Source: Rhodoblastus acidophilus (lineage in GTDB: Bacteria; Pseudomonadota; Alphaproteobacteria; Rhizobiales; Beijerinckiaceae). From it: a DNA stretch of 64,000 nt. The translations under genes were made by a program, and so were the position numbers. Below are positions 36,511 through 45,255 of the stretch, one piece after another. The notes beneath the pieces are model-generated. The model was not told where the DNA came from, did no database searches, and saw nothing but the letters and a program-made list of their open reading frames with translations. Position 1 is the stretch's first letter. Each line of letters opens with the position of its first letter. The DNA is taken from contig NZ_FYDG01000014.1 in the NCBI RefSeq assembly GCF_900187365.1, positions 1 to 64,000 of the forward strand. The letters are read 5' to 3'.

Positions 36511-38054
36511 GCGCGGCTGAACCGGAATACTCGACACGCCGCCTCGTGGCCTTCCTGGCCATGGTGTTCGGCATGTTCATGGCGATTCTCGACATCCAGA
36601 TCGTCTCCGCCTCGCTATCGGAGATTCAGGCCGGGCTTTCCGCCAGCCCCGAGGAGGTCGCCTGGGTGCAGACCAGCTATCTGGTCGCCGAGGTCGTGAT
36701 GATCCCGCTGTCGGGCTTCCTGTCGCGCGCGTTCTCGACGCGGATCATGTTCACGCTGTCCTGCGCCGGCTTCACCCTGATGAGCCTGCTCTGCGCCACG
36801 GCGACGAGCATCGAGCAGATGATCGTCTATCGCGCTTTGCAAGGGTTTGTCGGCGGCGGCATGATCCCCACCGTGTTCGCCTCCGCCTACACGATCTTTC
36901 CGCGCTCGAAAATGCCGATGGTGGCGCCGTTGATCGGGCTTGTGGCGACACTCGCGCCGACCATCGGCCCGACGGCGGGCGGCTACCTGACGGACCTGTT
37001 TTCCTGGCATTGGCTGTTCCTGATCAACGTCCTGCCCGGAATTTGCGTCACGTCCGCAAGCTGGCTGCTGGTCGATTTTGACAAGCCCGACTTGAAATTG
37101 CTGGAGAATTTCGACTGGGCGGGCCTCGCCGCCATGGCGCTGTTTCTCGGCGCGCTGGAATATTTGCTTGAAGAGGGGCCGACGAAGAACTGGTTCGACG
37201 AGGAAGCCATCGTGTGGGCCGCAGTCGGCTCGTCGCTCGGCTGCGTCGCGTTCTTCTGGCGGGCCTTCACCGCGAAAAATCCGATCGTGGACCTGACCTG
37301 TTTCCGGGATCGCAATTTCTGGACGGGCTCGCTGGCTTCATTCGTGATGGGCATCGGCCTTTACGGCCTGACCTATCTCTACCCGGTCTATCTTGCGCGC
37401 GTGCGCGGCGATTCCGCGCTTCAGATCGGCGCGACCATGTTCGTCACCGGCTTGTGCCAGTTCATCGCGGCGCCGATCGTCGGCCGGCTGATGACGCGCT
37501 TTGACCCGCGCATCCTGATTGTCTGCGGCTTTGCGGGCTTTTCCTATGGCGCGTGGCTGGCGACCTTCATCACCAAGGATTGGGCCTTCGGCGAGCTGTT
37601 GATCCCGCAAATCTTTCGCGGCTTCTCGTTGATGCTGTGCATGGTGCCGATCAACAATCTCGCGCTCGGCACCATGCCGCCCGCGCGAATGAAGAACGCG
37701 TCCGGCCTGTTCAACGTCACGCGCAATCTCGGCGGCGCGGTCGGGCTCGCGATGATCAACACGATGATCAACAAGCGGCTCGACCTGCATCTGCAGCGCA
37801 TGCACGAGACGGTGCGCTGGGGCCGCTTCCGCGCCGAGGAAACGCTCGCCAACCTGACGGGCGCCTTTGCGAGCCATGGCTCCGACGCCGCGCGCGCCGC
37901 GACAAAGCAACTGGCGCTGATCGTGCGTCGCGACGCGACCGTGCTGGCCATGTCCGACGTCTTTTTGTTCGTGGCCGTCCTGTCGCTTTCCGTCATCGCC
38001 GTCGCGCCGTTGATGCGGCGTCCGGCAGGGCCGCGGCCAAGCGGTGGGCATTAG
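36507..38054 (+). CDS. DHA2-family (EmrB/QacA-like) MFS drug exporter
   Basis: The 515-residue inner-membrane protein has about fourteen hydrophobic segments. Visible family text includes MVFGMFMAILDIQIVSASLSEIQAGLSASPEEVAWVQTSYLVAEVVMIPLSG and LQGFVGGGMIPTVFASAYTIFP, with the motif C region at LVATLAPTIGPTAGGYLTDLFSWHWLFLINV. It overlaps the EmrA-type gene by four bases in ATGA, so the two are co-translated. Together with the divergent TetR gene this makes a classical inducible multidrug efflux cassette; the drug range is unknown. Confidence 0.94.
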   Translation: MSAAEPEYSTRRLVAFLAMVFGMFMAILDIQIVSASLSEIQAGLSASPEEVAWVQTSYLVAEVVMIPLSGFLSRAFSTRIMFTLSCAGFTLMSLLCATATSIEQMIVYRALQGFVGGGMIPTVFASAYTIFPRSKMPMVAPLIGLVATLAPTIGPTAGGYLTDLFSWHWLFLINVLPGICVTSASWLLVDFDKPDLKLLENFDWAGLAAMALFLGALEYLLEEGPTKNWFDEEAIVWAAVGSSLGCVAFFWRAFTAKNPIVDLTCFRDRNFWTGSLASFVMGIGLYGLTYLYPVYLARVRGDSALQIGATMFVTGLCQFIAAPIVGRLMTRFDPRILIVCGFAGFSYGAWLATFITKDWAFGELLIPQIFRGFSLMLCMVPINNLALGTMPPARMKNASGLFNVTRNLGGAVGLAMINTMINKRLDLHLQRMHETVRWGRFRAEETLANLTGAFASHGSDAARAATKQLALIVRRDATVLAMSDVFLFVAVLSLSVIAVAPLMRRPAGPRPSGGH

Positions 38055-38093
38055 CGCGACCGGCGACGGGAGCTTTGGAGCACGTCGCGTGCG

Positions 38094-38453
38094 ATGCGTT
38101 GGCCCCCTTTGGCTTCCTCACGCACCTATGGCGACGGAACCCTGCAAACGGATTGGGAAGACAATATCGGCAAGCTGCGCGGCGCCAATCTCAAGGGCAA
38201 GAAGATCGCCTTGTTCGGCACGGACGACCAGCAGAACTATCCCACCTCTTTCCTCGACGCGATGGGCATTCTCTACGACGAGGTTTCGGCTTTGGGCGCC
38301 CATGTCGTCGGCTTCACCGACACCGCGGGTTTCGACGACATCGAGTCTACGGCCGAACGCGATGGCTGGTTCGTCGGCCTCGCCCTCGATCTCGACACCC
38401 AATCCGGAATGACCGAGAAAAGAGTCACGGCATGGCTGAATCAATTGCTCTGA
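38094..38453 (+). pseudogene. Flavodoxin lacking its N-terminal third
   Basis: From residue 11 the frame reads TYGDGTLQTDWEDNIGKLRGANLKGKKIALFGTDDQQNYPTSFLDAMGILYDE, the central and C-terminal part of a long-chain flavodoxin, ending ERDGWFVGLALDLDTQ and AWLNQLL. The first 55 or so residues, holding the FMN-phosphate loop (normally like GSDTGNT), are missing; the ten residues before are unrelated. No upstream frame supplies them. The protein could not bind FMN normally. It sits tail to tail with the ChuY-like gene of the anaerobic heme-degradation unit, whose radical-SAM enzyme family is known to take electrons from flavodoxin. Confidence 0.8.
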
Positions 38454-38507
38454 TCGCAGAAGTTATCGAAGCGCAGCCGTTCGCGCTGGCGACCGCCGCT
38501 GAGTGAC

Positions 38508-39143
38508 TTAAGTCCCGCGCGCCGGCGTTGGTCGCGCGGGGTCGTAAGCCGAATACACCTGACGCACGCTCGCCGCGTCGCTGGCCAGGCGCAGCAGCAA
38601 GCCGGCGAGATCGGCGCAGGAAATCAACCCATGCGCGGTCTCGTCGTCAACCAGCACGGCGCTCCCGGTCGGCTCCGACTCGACCAGACCGCCAGGGCGA
38701 ACCAGCGTCCAATCGAGGTTTTGGGCGATAATGTAATCTTCCGCGCGAGTCTTCGCCGCGAGCACGTCGCCGATGGCGGCGAGCAGACGCGGCGAAGCGT
38801 GGCGGCGTGAACCGCCACAGCCGAGCGAGGTCACGACGATCAGGCGTCTCACCTCCGCGGCGAGGCAGGCGTCGGCGACATGGCGCAGGCCCAGATCTTC
38901 AACGGTCAACTCGCCGCGCCCGCCCAGCGTCGACATCACCACGCCGGGCCGCACTTGCGTCACCGCCGCAATGGTCGCTTCGCGCGACAGCACATCGCAG
39001 CACACGATTTCATCCGCCGCCGCAACGCGCGCGGGATCGCGCGCGGCGGCGATCACTCGCCAGCCCGCCTCTCGCGCGAGAACAGCGAGATGCGCGCCGG
39101 TGCGGCCCGTGGCGCCGAAGATCAGCATGCGTTTTTGTTTCAT
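38508..39143 (-). CDS. NAD(P)H-binding reductase, ChuY-like (probable anaerobilin reductase)
   Basis: The 211-residue protein starts at the ATG of a four-base overlap with HutW. It has the Rossmann motif MLIFGATGRTGAHLAVLAREAG, then VMSTLGGRGELTVEDLGLRHVADAC, VTSLGCGG and LVRPGGLVESE, as in atypical SDR/NAD(P)H-binding proteins. ChuY of enteric bacteria has the same size and fold, belongs to the same gene neighbourhood as ChuW and ChuX, and reduces anaerobilin, the linear tetrapyrrole made by ChuW. Gene order here (HutX, HutW, this gene) strongly suggests the same job, though sequence alone would only say NAD(P)H-binding protein. Confidence 0.75.
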   Translation of the reverse strand: MKQKRMLIFGATGRTGAHLAVLAREAGWRVIAAARDPARVAAADEIVCCDVLSREATIAAVTQVRPGVVMSTLGGRGELTVEDLGLRHVADACLAAEVRRLIVVTSLGCGGSRRHASPRLLAAIGDVLAAKTRAEDYIIAQNLDWTLVRPGGLVESEPTGSAVLVDDETAHGLISCADLAGLLLRLASDAASVRQVYSAYDPARPTPARGT

Positions 39144-40501
39144 GCGGCGCGCCTCCCCCGCGCGTGTTCGCAAGCTGTCGCCAAGCCCTGCGCCAGCGTC
39201 GTCATCCAGAAATCGCCGGCGATTGTCGTGCGCAGGAGGCCGCCGTCCAGCGCGATCAGGCCGACCTCGCGCCAGGCGCCGAGCAGCGGCGCCGCGGCGT
39301 CGACAAAGCCGGGCCGCCGCCTCTCGACGGCGACGAGATCGAGTTGGCCGCTCTCCAGCGACGCCGCGATCAGCGCGTCGGCTGCGTGAACGGGTGGCAG
39401 ATCGCCCATGCGGCCGATGGCGGACCGCCCCGTCTCGACGGCCCGCGCCCAAGCGTCCAAATCCGTCTCCATCGACCAGCTCGACCCGAAGCCACCGCCG
39501 CCCGCGCCCGGTCCGAAGGCGAGGCAGGCGGCGTCCGTCTTCACCAGCCGGTTGTAGAGGCTGCGCTCGCGCGGGGTGCGCGCCACATGGGCCTGCGACA
39601 GCCGCGTCCAGCCCTGTTCGGCGAAGAAGGCGCGCGCGGCGGCGTAGGCGTGCGCCTGGTCGGCGAGCGTCGGAACCGGAAGCGTCTTGCCGGCGGCGAT
39701 CGCCTGCGCCAGCGGCCCGTTCGGGTGAACGCCCAGCGCGTAATAATCGAGGCCGTCGAGCCCCAGCGCCGCCGCGGTCTCGATGTCCGCGCGCCACACC
39801 TCCTCCGTTTGGCCGGGCAGGCCGTAGATGAGGTCGATCACCACCGCCGCGCGGCCGCGCGCGACGAGACCGGAGATGGCTTCGACAAGCTGCGCGCCGT
39901 CGAGCTTGCGGCCAAGACGGCGACGCACGCGTGTGTCGAAAGATTGCACGCCGAGCGAGATGCGGTTGACGCCAGCGTCCAGCGCCGCGTCGATCTTGGC
40001 GTCATCGAAGCCGAACATGCGGCCTTCCAGCGTGATCTCGCAATCCGCCGCCAGCGGCAGCCGCGTCTTCAAGGCGCCGACCAGAAGGGCGATCTCGGAC
40101 GCGGTCAGGGCGGTCGGCGTGCCGCCGCCGATATAGACGGCGGACAGCGGCGGCCCCTCGGCGACCATGGGCAGCGCCGCCGCGCGGTCGAGATCGACGA
40201 CCATCAAATCGGCGTAGCGCCGCGTCCGCGCGCGGTCATAGCTGTTGCGGTAGAAGCCGCAAAACAGGCAGCGGCTGACGCAGAAGGGAACATGGACATA
40301 GGCCACGGCCGCGGTTTTCGGGCGCGGCGTGGCTTCGAGCCGGGCGACGCGCGCCCCGAGATCCGCGTCTGCGACGGCGCGCAGACCGCGCCAGGGCATC
40401 ATCGCGCTGCGCCGCGCGAAGGCGTGGGTGAGCGCCGGACCCGTGCGCGCGGGAAGGAACGGCGCCAGCGGGTCGTTCGTCGCCATTTCCGGCGCGATCA
40501 T
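39140..40501 (-). CDS. hutW: Heme-degrading radical-SAM methyltransferase HutW/ChuW
   Basis: The 453-residue protein belongs to the HemN-like radical-SAM group. The cluster motif CVSRCLFC places the ligands at Cys74, Cys78 and Cys81 within YVHVPFCVSRCLFCGFY. Other family text includes AVYIGGGTPTALT, ITLEGRMFGFDDAKID, ISLGVQSFDTRVRRRLGR and LIYGLPGQT, and the HutW-typical LAFGPGAGG. ChuW-type enzymes open the heme ring without oxygen by a radical methyl transfer, freeing iron. Its start follows the HutX stop directly (TGAATG), and its end overlaps the ChuY-like gene. Confidence 0.92.
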   Translation of the reverse strand: MIAPEMATNDPLAPFLPARTGPALTHAFARRSAMMPWRGLRAVADADLGARVARLEATPRPKTAAVAYVHVPFCVSRCLFCGFYRNSYDRARTRRYADLMVVDLDRAAALPMVAEGPPLSAVYIGGGTPTALTASEIALLVGALKTRLPLAADCEITLEGRMFGFDDAKIDAALDAGVNRISLGVQSFDTRVRRRLGRKLDGAQLVEAISGLVARGRAAVVIDLIYGLPGQTEEVWRADIETAAALGLDGLDYYALGVHPNGPLAQAIAAGKTLPVPTLADQAHAYAAARAFFAEQGWTRLSQAHVARTPRERSLYNRLVKTDAACLAFGPGAGGGGFGSSWSMETDLDAWARAVETGRSAIGRMGDLPPVHAADALIAASLESGQLDLVAVERRRPGFVDAAAPLLGAWREVGLIALDGGLLRTTIAGDFWMTTLAQGLATACEHARGRRAA

Positions 40502-41059
40502 TCACGCCTCCCCCGCAACGGCGGCGGCGCCGCACAGCCGCGCTTCGAGGGCGTCGAAGCGGCGCAGCTGGTCGGGGATGAGGCGGCGTTCGGCGTCGCG
40601 TCCGACAAAAATCTTGAACATGCCCTCGCCCTCGATGTCGTAGAACTGGATCGAGCGCGTCTCCGCGCGCATGAACGGGCGGCGGACGAAGGCGATGTCG
40701 GCGCATCGGCTGGCCGAAATATGGCCGCCGAGCGGTCCGGGGCCATGGAGGTTGAAGAAACCATGGCCGAACCGGCCCGGCGGAATCGTCGCCTTCACTT
40801 CGACGATGGCGTTGACGGTGTGCAACAGGAACAGCACCTCGCCCCAGCCGCTGACATCGGCCATCGCCTGTTCGAAGGCCGTCCCCGGCGCCCACCGGCA
40901 CAGCGTGTCCGGCAGCAGGCGAAGGACGTCGGCCGGGGTCATCCCGTGTTCTCGCGCGACCTGTTCGACGGCCAGCATGGAATCCTCGATCAGACGCGTG
41001 GCGATCTCCCTGCGCTTGTGTCCATTCGGACGCGGATTCGCGTTTTCAACAGCCGCCAT
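40502..41059 (-). CDS. hutX: Heme-utilisation carrier protein HutX/ChuX, first copy
   Basis: The 185-residue protein has the HutX/HuvX layout: an N-terminal helical part (EQVAREHGMTPADVLRLLPDTLCRW), GWGEVLFLLHTVNAIVEVKATIPPGRFGHGFFNLHGPGPLGGHISASRCADIAFV and SIQFYDIEGEGMFKIFVGRDAERRL. HutX/ChuX proteins bind heme in the cytoplasm and pass it to degrading enzymes. It is the first gene of the hutX-hutW-chuY-like unit and lies 135 bases downstream of an Irr-like palindrome. It is longer and more canonical than the second copy at 41262. Confidence 0.9.
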   Translation of the reverse strand: MAAVENANPRPNGHKRREIATRLIEDSMLAVEQVAREHGMTPADVLRLLPDTLCRWAPGTAFEQAMADVSGWGEVLFLLHTVNAIVEVKATIPPGRFGHGFFNLHGPGPLGGHISASRCADIAFVRRPFMRAETRSIQFYDIEGEGMFKIFVGRDAERRLIPDQLRRFDALEARLCGAAAVAGEA

Positions 41060-41193
41060 GACGACTCCCCTTCATTCTTGCGTTTTCTTGAGAAGCAGAC
41101 CGGTGGCGGGCGAGAGCGAAAATGCGGCTGGCTGCGCGGTCGAGGAGAACAGGCTAGCAGCGCCGCCGATCCGCGCCAACAAACATGGGCCGC

Positions 41194-41211
41194 TTTAGAA
41201 CGTTTCTACGA
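41194..41211. promoter_or_regulatory. Irr/ICE-like iron-control box upstream of hutX
   Basis: TTTAGAACGTTTCTACGA resembles the TTTAGAA...TTCTAAA palindrome used by rhizobial Irr proteins, with the left half perfect and the right half shifted by one base. It lies in the gap between the two hutX copies, positioned to control the hutX-hutW-chuY unit. Recall-based motif; no irr gene is in this window. Confidence 0.5.
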
Positions 41212-41261
41212 TTCGATAGGCCTTGGCCTCGGTCCATGCTTCCGAAGCGGATGAGCGGGAG

Positions 41262-41792
41262 TCATTTCCGCCACTTCGCCCGCATCGCCGCGAATTTCGC
41301 CAATTGGCTTGCGTCCGGCTCCCCCGCAACGTCGCGCCGGACCAGGATTTTGAACAGGGCGTCGCCGGTCTGATTCAGGAAGATCACCGCGCAGGATCTG
41401 CGCCCGGACAGGGAGCGGTCCACCAGCCAGACCGTGGCGCAGAGGTCGCGCGACAGCGCGTCAGCCGCCGGCGCGAGGGCGAACAGGTTGAACAGGCTGC
41501 GTCCCGCTCGTCCGGGCTGGAGCTGCGTCGTCATTTCGAAACCGCCATGCGCGTCGGAGGTCGCGAAGACGACCCGCCCCCAACCGGCCAGCTCGTCCCA
41601 GATTTGGGCGAAATATCGGCCGCTGGCCTTGCAGGCCTGCGACGACGGCAGCAGCGCCAGCACGTCGCGCAAGGTGAGGTCATGCCGGCGCGCGATCTCT
41701 TCGAGATCGACGTCGCCGATGGCCAACGCGCTGCGCGCCGCCTGGAGCCGCGTGGCGAAATCGCTCGCGGGGATCGTGACGACGAGGTTCAT
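41262..41792 (-). CDS. Second HutX/ChuX-like heme carrier protein
   Basis: The 176-residue protein aligns by eye with the HutX copy at 40502: LEEIARRHDLTLRDVLALLPSSQA matches its helical part, GWGRVVFATSDAHGGFEMTTQLQPGRAGRSLFNLF the central strands, and RSCAVIFLNQTGDALFKILVRRD the C-terminal strands. The residues GHGFFNLHGPGP of the first copy are replaced by RSLFNLFALAPA, so heme-contact residues may differ. The start overlaps the stop of the IsdG-like gene by four bases. It is the last gene of the receptor-tonB-monooxygenase unit, so the two HutX copies each travel with a different heme-degrading enzyme. Confidence 0.85.
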   Translation of the reverse strand: MNLVVTIPASDFATRLQAARSALAIGDVDLEEIARRHDLTLRDVLALLPSSQACKASGRYFAQIWDELAGWGRVVFATSDAHGGFEMTTQLQPGRAGRSLFNLFALAPAADALSRDLCATVWLVDRSLSGRRSCAVIFLNQTGDALFKILVRRDVAGEPDASQLAKFAAMRAKWRK

Positions 41793-42130
41793 TCCGCCGC
41801 CTCCCGTGGCGCCAAGGGCGCGCTGAGCGCCTGAAGAACCTCAAATCCCTCGAACTGCGGCTGGCCGATCGACAGCGGCGCGCGCTGTTCCGCGCGATCA
41901 TGCGCGGCGCGAAATTGCATCGACCGGGTCCAGGCCTCGAAATCCGCCTTGCGCGCCCATAAAGTGTAGGACGAATAGAGCATCGGCTCCGCTTCCTCCG
42001 ATCCCTTGAGGAGCTGGAAGGTCATGAAGCCCGGCATTTGATGCAGCGTCGAATTGCGGGCCAGCCACATGGCTTCGAATGCGGCGGCGTTTTCTCTCAA
42101 AACCTTGAAACGATTCATCGCGACAAACAT
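41789..42130 (-). CDS. IsdG/HmuQ-like heme-degrading monooxygenase
   Basis: The 113-residue protein is of the antibiotic-biosynthesis-monooxygenase (ABM) fold. The opening MFVAMNRFKVLRENAAAFEAMWLARNSTLHQMPGFMTFQLLKGSE and YTLWARKADFEAWTRSMQFRAAH are typical of IsdG-type and rhizobial HmuQ/HmuD heme oxygenases, including an Asn near residue 6 and a His in RAAHDRA that could be the iron ligand. Such enzymes degrade heme with oxygen and a reductant. It sits between tonB and the second hutX copy in one unit. Confidence 0.85.
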   Translation of the reverse strand: MFVAMNRFKVLRENAAAFEAMWLARNSTLHQMPGFMTFQLLKGSEEAEPMLYSSYTLWARKADFEAWTRSMQFRAAHDRAEQRAPLSIGQPQFEGFEVLQALSAPLAPREAAE

Positions 42131-42148
42131 GGTTTCGCCTTTTCTGGA

Positions 42149-42985
42149 TCAACGCAGGGAGTAGTTGACGGCCGTGGTGAAGCTCAGGCGCGCCCCGGCC
42201 GGCGCGGGCGGAAACGGCGCGGCGTTGCGCACCATCACGAGCGTGGCCTGATCGAGCGCGCTCGATCCTGAACCGCGCGCCAGAGCCACGCCCTGGACCT
42301 GGCCGGAGGCCGACAGCGTGAAGGCCACCACGGCGATTCCGGTGACGTCGCGGTCGCGCGCGACGGAGGGATATTGCTTGTGGCGCGCCAGTTGCGCGAG
42401 CACCGCGCCGCGCCAGTTTTGCGCCTCGGCGCCGCCGGACGCGGGCGCCGGGCCGCGCGCGCCGCCCTGTGAACCCGCGCGGGCGTTTTGGCGCTCGCTC
42501 CCGCGCCCGGCTTGCGCCAGAGGCGCCGGTTCTTTCTCGACGGCGCGCCGGGGCTGCGTCGGTCGCGTGGGTTTTGGAACGTTCTTGACGGCGCGCGGCG
42601 AGGGAACCGGCTTGGGCCGCGCAGGCGAAACACTTTTGCCAACCGGCGGCGGAGCCTCCTCGCCCGACGGCGAGACCGCCGCAACCGGCGCAGAGTCGAT
42701 CGCCGGTTGCGGCGGCGCCTCGACCGGCGCGGGCGCCGCCTCGGAGTCGAGGCTGTTGAGATCGTCGGCGGAGAGGTAGGCGATGTCCAGGGTCCGCTCC
42801 CCACCCGCAAAGTCCTGGGCCGAATCGTCCGCCGGGGCGCGTGCGAACACGGCGATCGCCAGCGTGAGGTGCAGGGCCAGCGACGCCAGGGACGACCAGG
42901 CCAGCCGGCGCCACGCCCGCGCCTCCGGCCGCTCCGGCGCGGTGTCCTGAAGGAATGGCGCGGCGAACGTGCTGGACAGGATCAT
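42149..42985 (-). CDS. tonB: TonB-family energy transducer
   Basis: The start is set at MILSSTFAAPF (42985) because GTGGGGAT precedes it; an ATG 24 bases upstream would overlap the receptor gene. The 278-residue protein has one N-terminal membrane helix (WSSLASLALHLTLAIAVFA), a Pro/Lys/Arg-rich periplasmic spacer (SVSPARPKPVPSPRAVKNVPKPTRPTQPRR) and a C-terminal TonB domain (VLAQLARHKQYPSVARDRDVTGIAVVAFTLSASGQVQGVALARGSGSSALDQA). It follows the heme receptor and should energise it. ExbB and ExbD are not in this window. Confidence 0.93.
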   Translation of the reverse strand: MILSSTFAAPFLQDTAPERPEARAWRRLAWSSLASLALHLTLAIAVFARAPADDSAQDFAGGERTLDIAYLSADDLNSLDSEAAPAPVEAPPQPAIDSAPVAAVSPSGEEAPPPVGKSVSPARPKPVPSPRAVKNVPKPTRPTQPRRAVEKEPAPLAQAGRGSERQNARAGSQGGARGPAPASGGAEAQNWRGAVLAQLARHKQYPSVARDRDVTGIAVVAFTLSASGQVQGVALARGSGSSALDQATLVMVRNAAPFPPAPAGARLSFTTAVNYSLR

Positions 42986-42995
42986 GATCCCCACC

Positions 42996-45113
42996 CTATT
43001 TCGCGGCATATTTGACGGTGAGGGTGAGTTTCGCCGTCAGCCCGGGGCTCGCCAGCGTATCGAGATATTGCACATAGCGCCGGTCGAACAGGTTGGTGAC
43101 GCTCAAACCGGCATTCAGCCAGTCATTGTGCTTATAATCCGCGAACAGGTCGAACAGGGCGTAGCCGCCGCTCGGCGTGGTCACGTCCCTGGGGCTGTCG
43201 CCCACGAATGTGGCGCGCCCGCCGATGGTCAGCGCCTCGTTGAGGAAACGCAATCCGCCCGTAAGGCCGAGACGGTGCGGACGCACGCTGTTGAGCGGCG
43301 CGCGGGTTTCGAGATTGCGCCCCTGGTTCAGGGTGGCGTTGACGGAGGCGAAACCGTCGCGCCAGTCATAGGCGGCCTCAAGCTCCACGCCGTAAATTTC
43401 CGCGCGCGCGACGTTCAGATATTGATAGGACTGCATCGCCATGCAGTATCGCGGGGCGCGCGCGCACACCGTGGCGGGCATGCCGGGAATATAGGGCACG
43501 AGGTAGGAGGCGCCGACCGTCTCCATGTCGATGAAGTCGGTGACGCGATTGTCGAAGGCGGTGATTTTCGCACGCATCTTGTCGCCCTCGCGCAGGACAT
43601 CGTCATATTTCAGATTGACGCCGCCCTCGACGTCATGCGCGACTTCCGGGCGCAGGCTGGGATTGGGCAGGATGGTGAAAGCCGGAAACGGATGGGCTCC
43701 GGCGATCAGCGTTTCCGTGATCGAGGGCGCGCGATAGCCCTCGGCATAGGTCGCGAAAACTTCGGCGCCCTCAACCGGCGACACGCCCACGGTGACCTTG
43801 GGCGACACGCGGTCGCCGCTCGATTCATACACGCCGCCGTTGAGCTGGTAGCGGTCGTAGCGCGCCGCGCCGATCACGCGCAGCCAGCCGCCATAACGAA
43901 ACTCGTCCTCGACGAAGGCGCCGGACAGCGTTCTCCGCCCCGAGGGCGTGAGCGCCGCGATGAAGCCGCCGGCGTCGTCATAGGTCTTGACATGGTCCCA
44001 CGACGCGTCGCCGCCGAAGGTGAGCGCGTGATCGGCGCCGAGCGTAGCGAAGCGCGCGGTGTTGTGGAGGTCGAACCCTTCGGTGTCGATCTTGTCGGAG
44101 CGTTTGCCGCCGACCTGGGCGCCCAGCGCGGCATAGGTCGCATTGGCTGACGCCAGCGTCTGCTCGTTGTGGGTCTGGGTGAGATAGACCTTGGCGCTGA
44201 GGTCGAGCAGCGGAATGTCCGGGCGGTTGAAGCGATAGCCGAGCGAATAGGTTCCGGCGTTGACGTCGTTGTTGAACCGAGATCCGGCGGCGCTCGTGCC
44301 GTTGTTGGCGTATTGGAAATTCTGCGTCAGCGCCGAGAGGCTGATTTCCTGGCCTTCGGCCGGGCGCAACCGCCCCTTGAACAGTCCTCCGACCGCGTCA
44401 TTGCCGCTGTCGGAGACGCGAACGCCGTCGCCGTCGCGATAGGGTTCGCGGTTGCGGTAGAGGAATTGCGCGTAAAGGTCGGCGTAATCGTCGATGCGGG
44501 CGCCGGCCGCCGTGCTGTTGAGGAAATTCTGTCCGTTGGTTCCCGCGCCGAACTTTTGCACGACGCCATAGCGCTCGTCGGATTTCAGAATGTCGTCGAC
44601 GCTCTTTGTGCTCAGCGACACCACGCCGCCGATCGCGCCGGAGCCATAGACATTGGCGACGGGACCGCGGGTGACTTCCGCCCGCCCCAAAAATTCCGGT
44701 TCGAGATAAAACGTGCCGGAGGGGCCGTGATCGGAAATCTGGTAGTCTTGGCGGGCGCCGTCGACCAGCACGTTGACGCGGCCGAAATCCTGCAAGCCGC
44801 GGATGTTGATGGACTGGCCGGGATCGTTGGCGGTTTGCTGCGCGGCGACGCCGGGGACGTCGCGCAGCAGGTCGGACACCGTCGACGGCTGGAAGCGCCC
44901 GGCCTCCGCCGCCGTGACCGTGCTCGCGCCGGCGAGCGTGTCGACGGTCTTCTCGTCCGTCTTGGTGGCGGTGACATTGATCGTGTCGAAGCCGGACGGG
45001 TCGGCGGCGGGCTCCGCCAACGCTTCGCCCAGGGTTGAAACGGCCGCCAGCGCGACCGCCAGACAGGCGCGTCCCGCGCCGCCGCGCCGCTTTGCCGATG
45101 GAATGCCAGACAT
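42996..45113 (-). CDS. TonB-dependent heme/hemoglobin receptor
   Basis: The 705-residue protein has a signal peptide (CLAVALAAVSTLGEALA), a TonB-box-like DTINVTATKTDEKTVDTLAG, a plug domain with VPGVAAQQTANDPGQSINIRGLQDFGRVNVLVDGARQDYQ, and a barrel ending in TAKLTLTVKYAAK. The paired segments YAEGYRAPSITE and NPSLRPEVAHDVEGG are the FRAP/NPNL signature of heme and hemoglobin receptors. It heads the unit receptor-tonB-monooxygenase-hutX and is divergent from hmuP, with an iron-control-like palindrome between. It would bring heme into the periplasm for the HmuTUV transporter. Confidence 0.93.
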   Translation of the reverse strand: MSGIPSAKRRGGAGRACLAVALAAVSTLGEALAEPAADPSGFDTINVTATKTDEKTVDTLAGASTVTAAEAGRFQPSTVSDLLRDVPGVAAQQTANDPGQSINIRGLQDFGRVNVLVDGARQDYQISDHGPSGTFYLEPEFLGRAEVTRGPVANVYGSGAIGGVVSLSTKSVDDILKSDERYGVVQKFGAGTNGQNFLNSTAAGARIDDYADLYAQFLYRNREPYRDGDGVRVSDSGNDAVGGLFKGRLRPAEGQEISLSALTQNFQYANNGTSAAGSRFNNDVNAGTYSLGYRFNRPDIPLLDLSAKVYLTQTHNEQTLASANATYAALGAQVGGKRSDKIDTEGFDLHNTARFATLGADHALTFGGDASWDHVKTYDDAGGFIAALTPSGRRTLSGAFVEDEFRYGGWLRVIGAARYDRYQLNGGVYESSGDRVSPKVTVGVSPVEGAEVFATYAEGYRAPSITETLIAGAHPFPAFTILPNPSLRPEVAHDVEGGVNLKYDDVLREGDKMRAKITAFDNRVTDFIDMETVGASYLVPYIPGMPATVCARAPRYCMAMQSYQYLNVARAEIYGVELEAAYDWRDGFASVNATLNQGRNLETRAPLNSVRPHRLGLTGGLRFLNEALTIGGRATFVGDSPRDVTTPSGGYALFDLFADYKHNDWLNAGLSVTNLFDRRYVQYLDTLASPGLTAKLTLTVKYAAK

Positions 45114-45255
45114 TCAATACCCCCAACCCATGCAAGATGCGCTGGCTGGGCGGGAGGGCCTGGCTGGCTGGTTGGCGCGCGCCCTGTCGGACACGCGCAT
45201 CACGTTGCGATGAAAGTGACGAACTGGAAACGCGGCGGCAAGCGAACCGTCAATA

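Noticed and set aside
38433-38506. 24-codon frame MAESIALIAEVIEAQPFALATAAE after the flavodoxin fragment
   Set aside because: Faintly like the start of XdhC/CoxI-type proteins, but far too short to support a call.
38807-41254. Plus-strand open frame of 815 codons across the hutX-hutW unit
   Set aside because: Basic low-complexity antisense text; the minus-strand genes have full motifs and overlaps.
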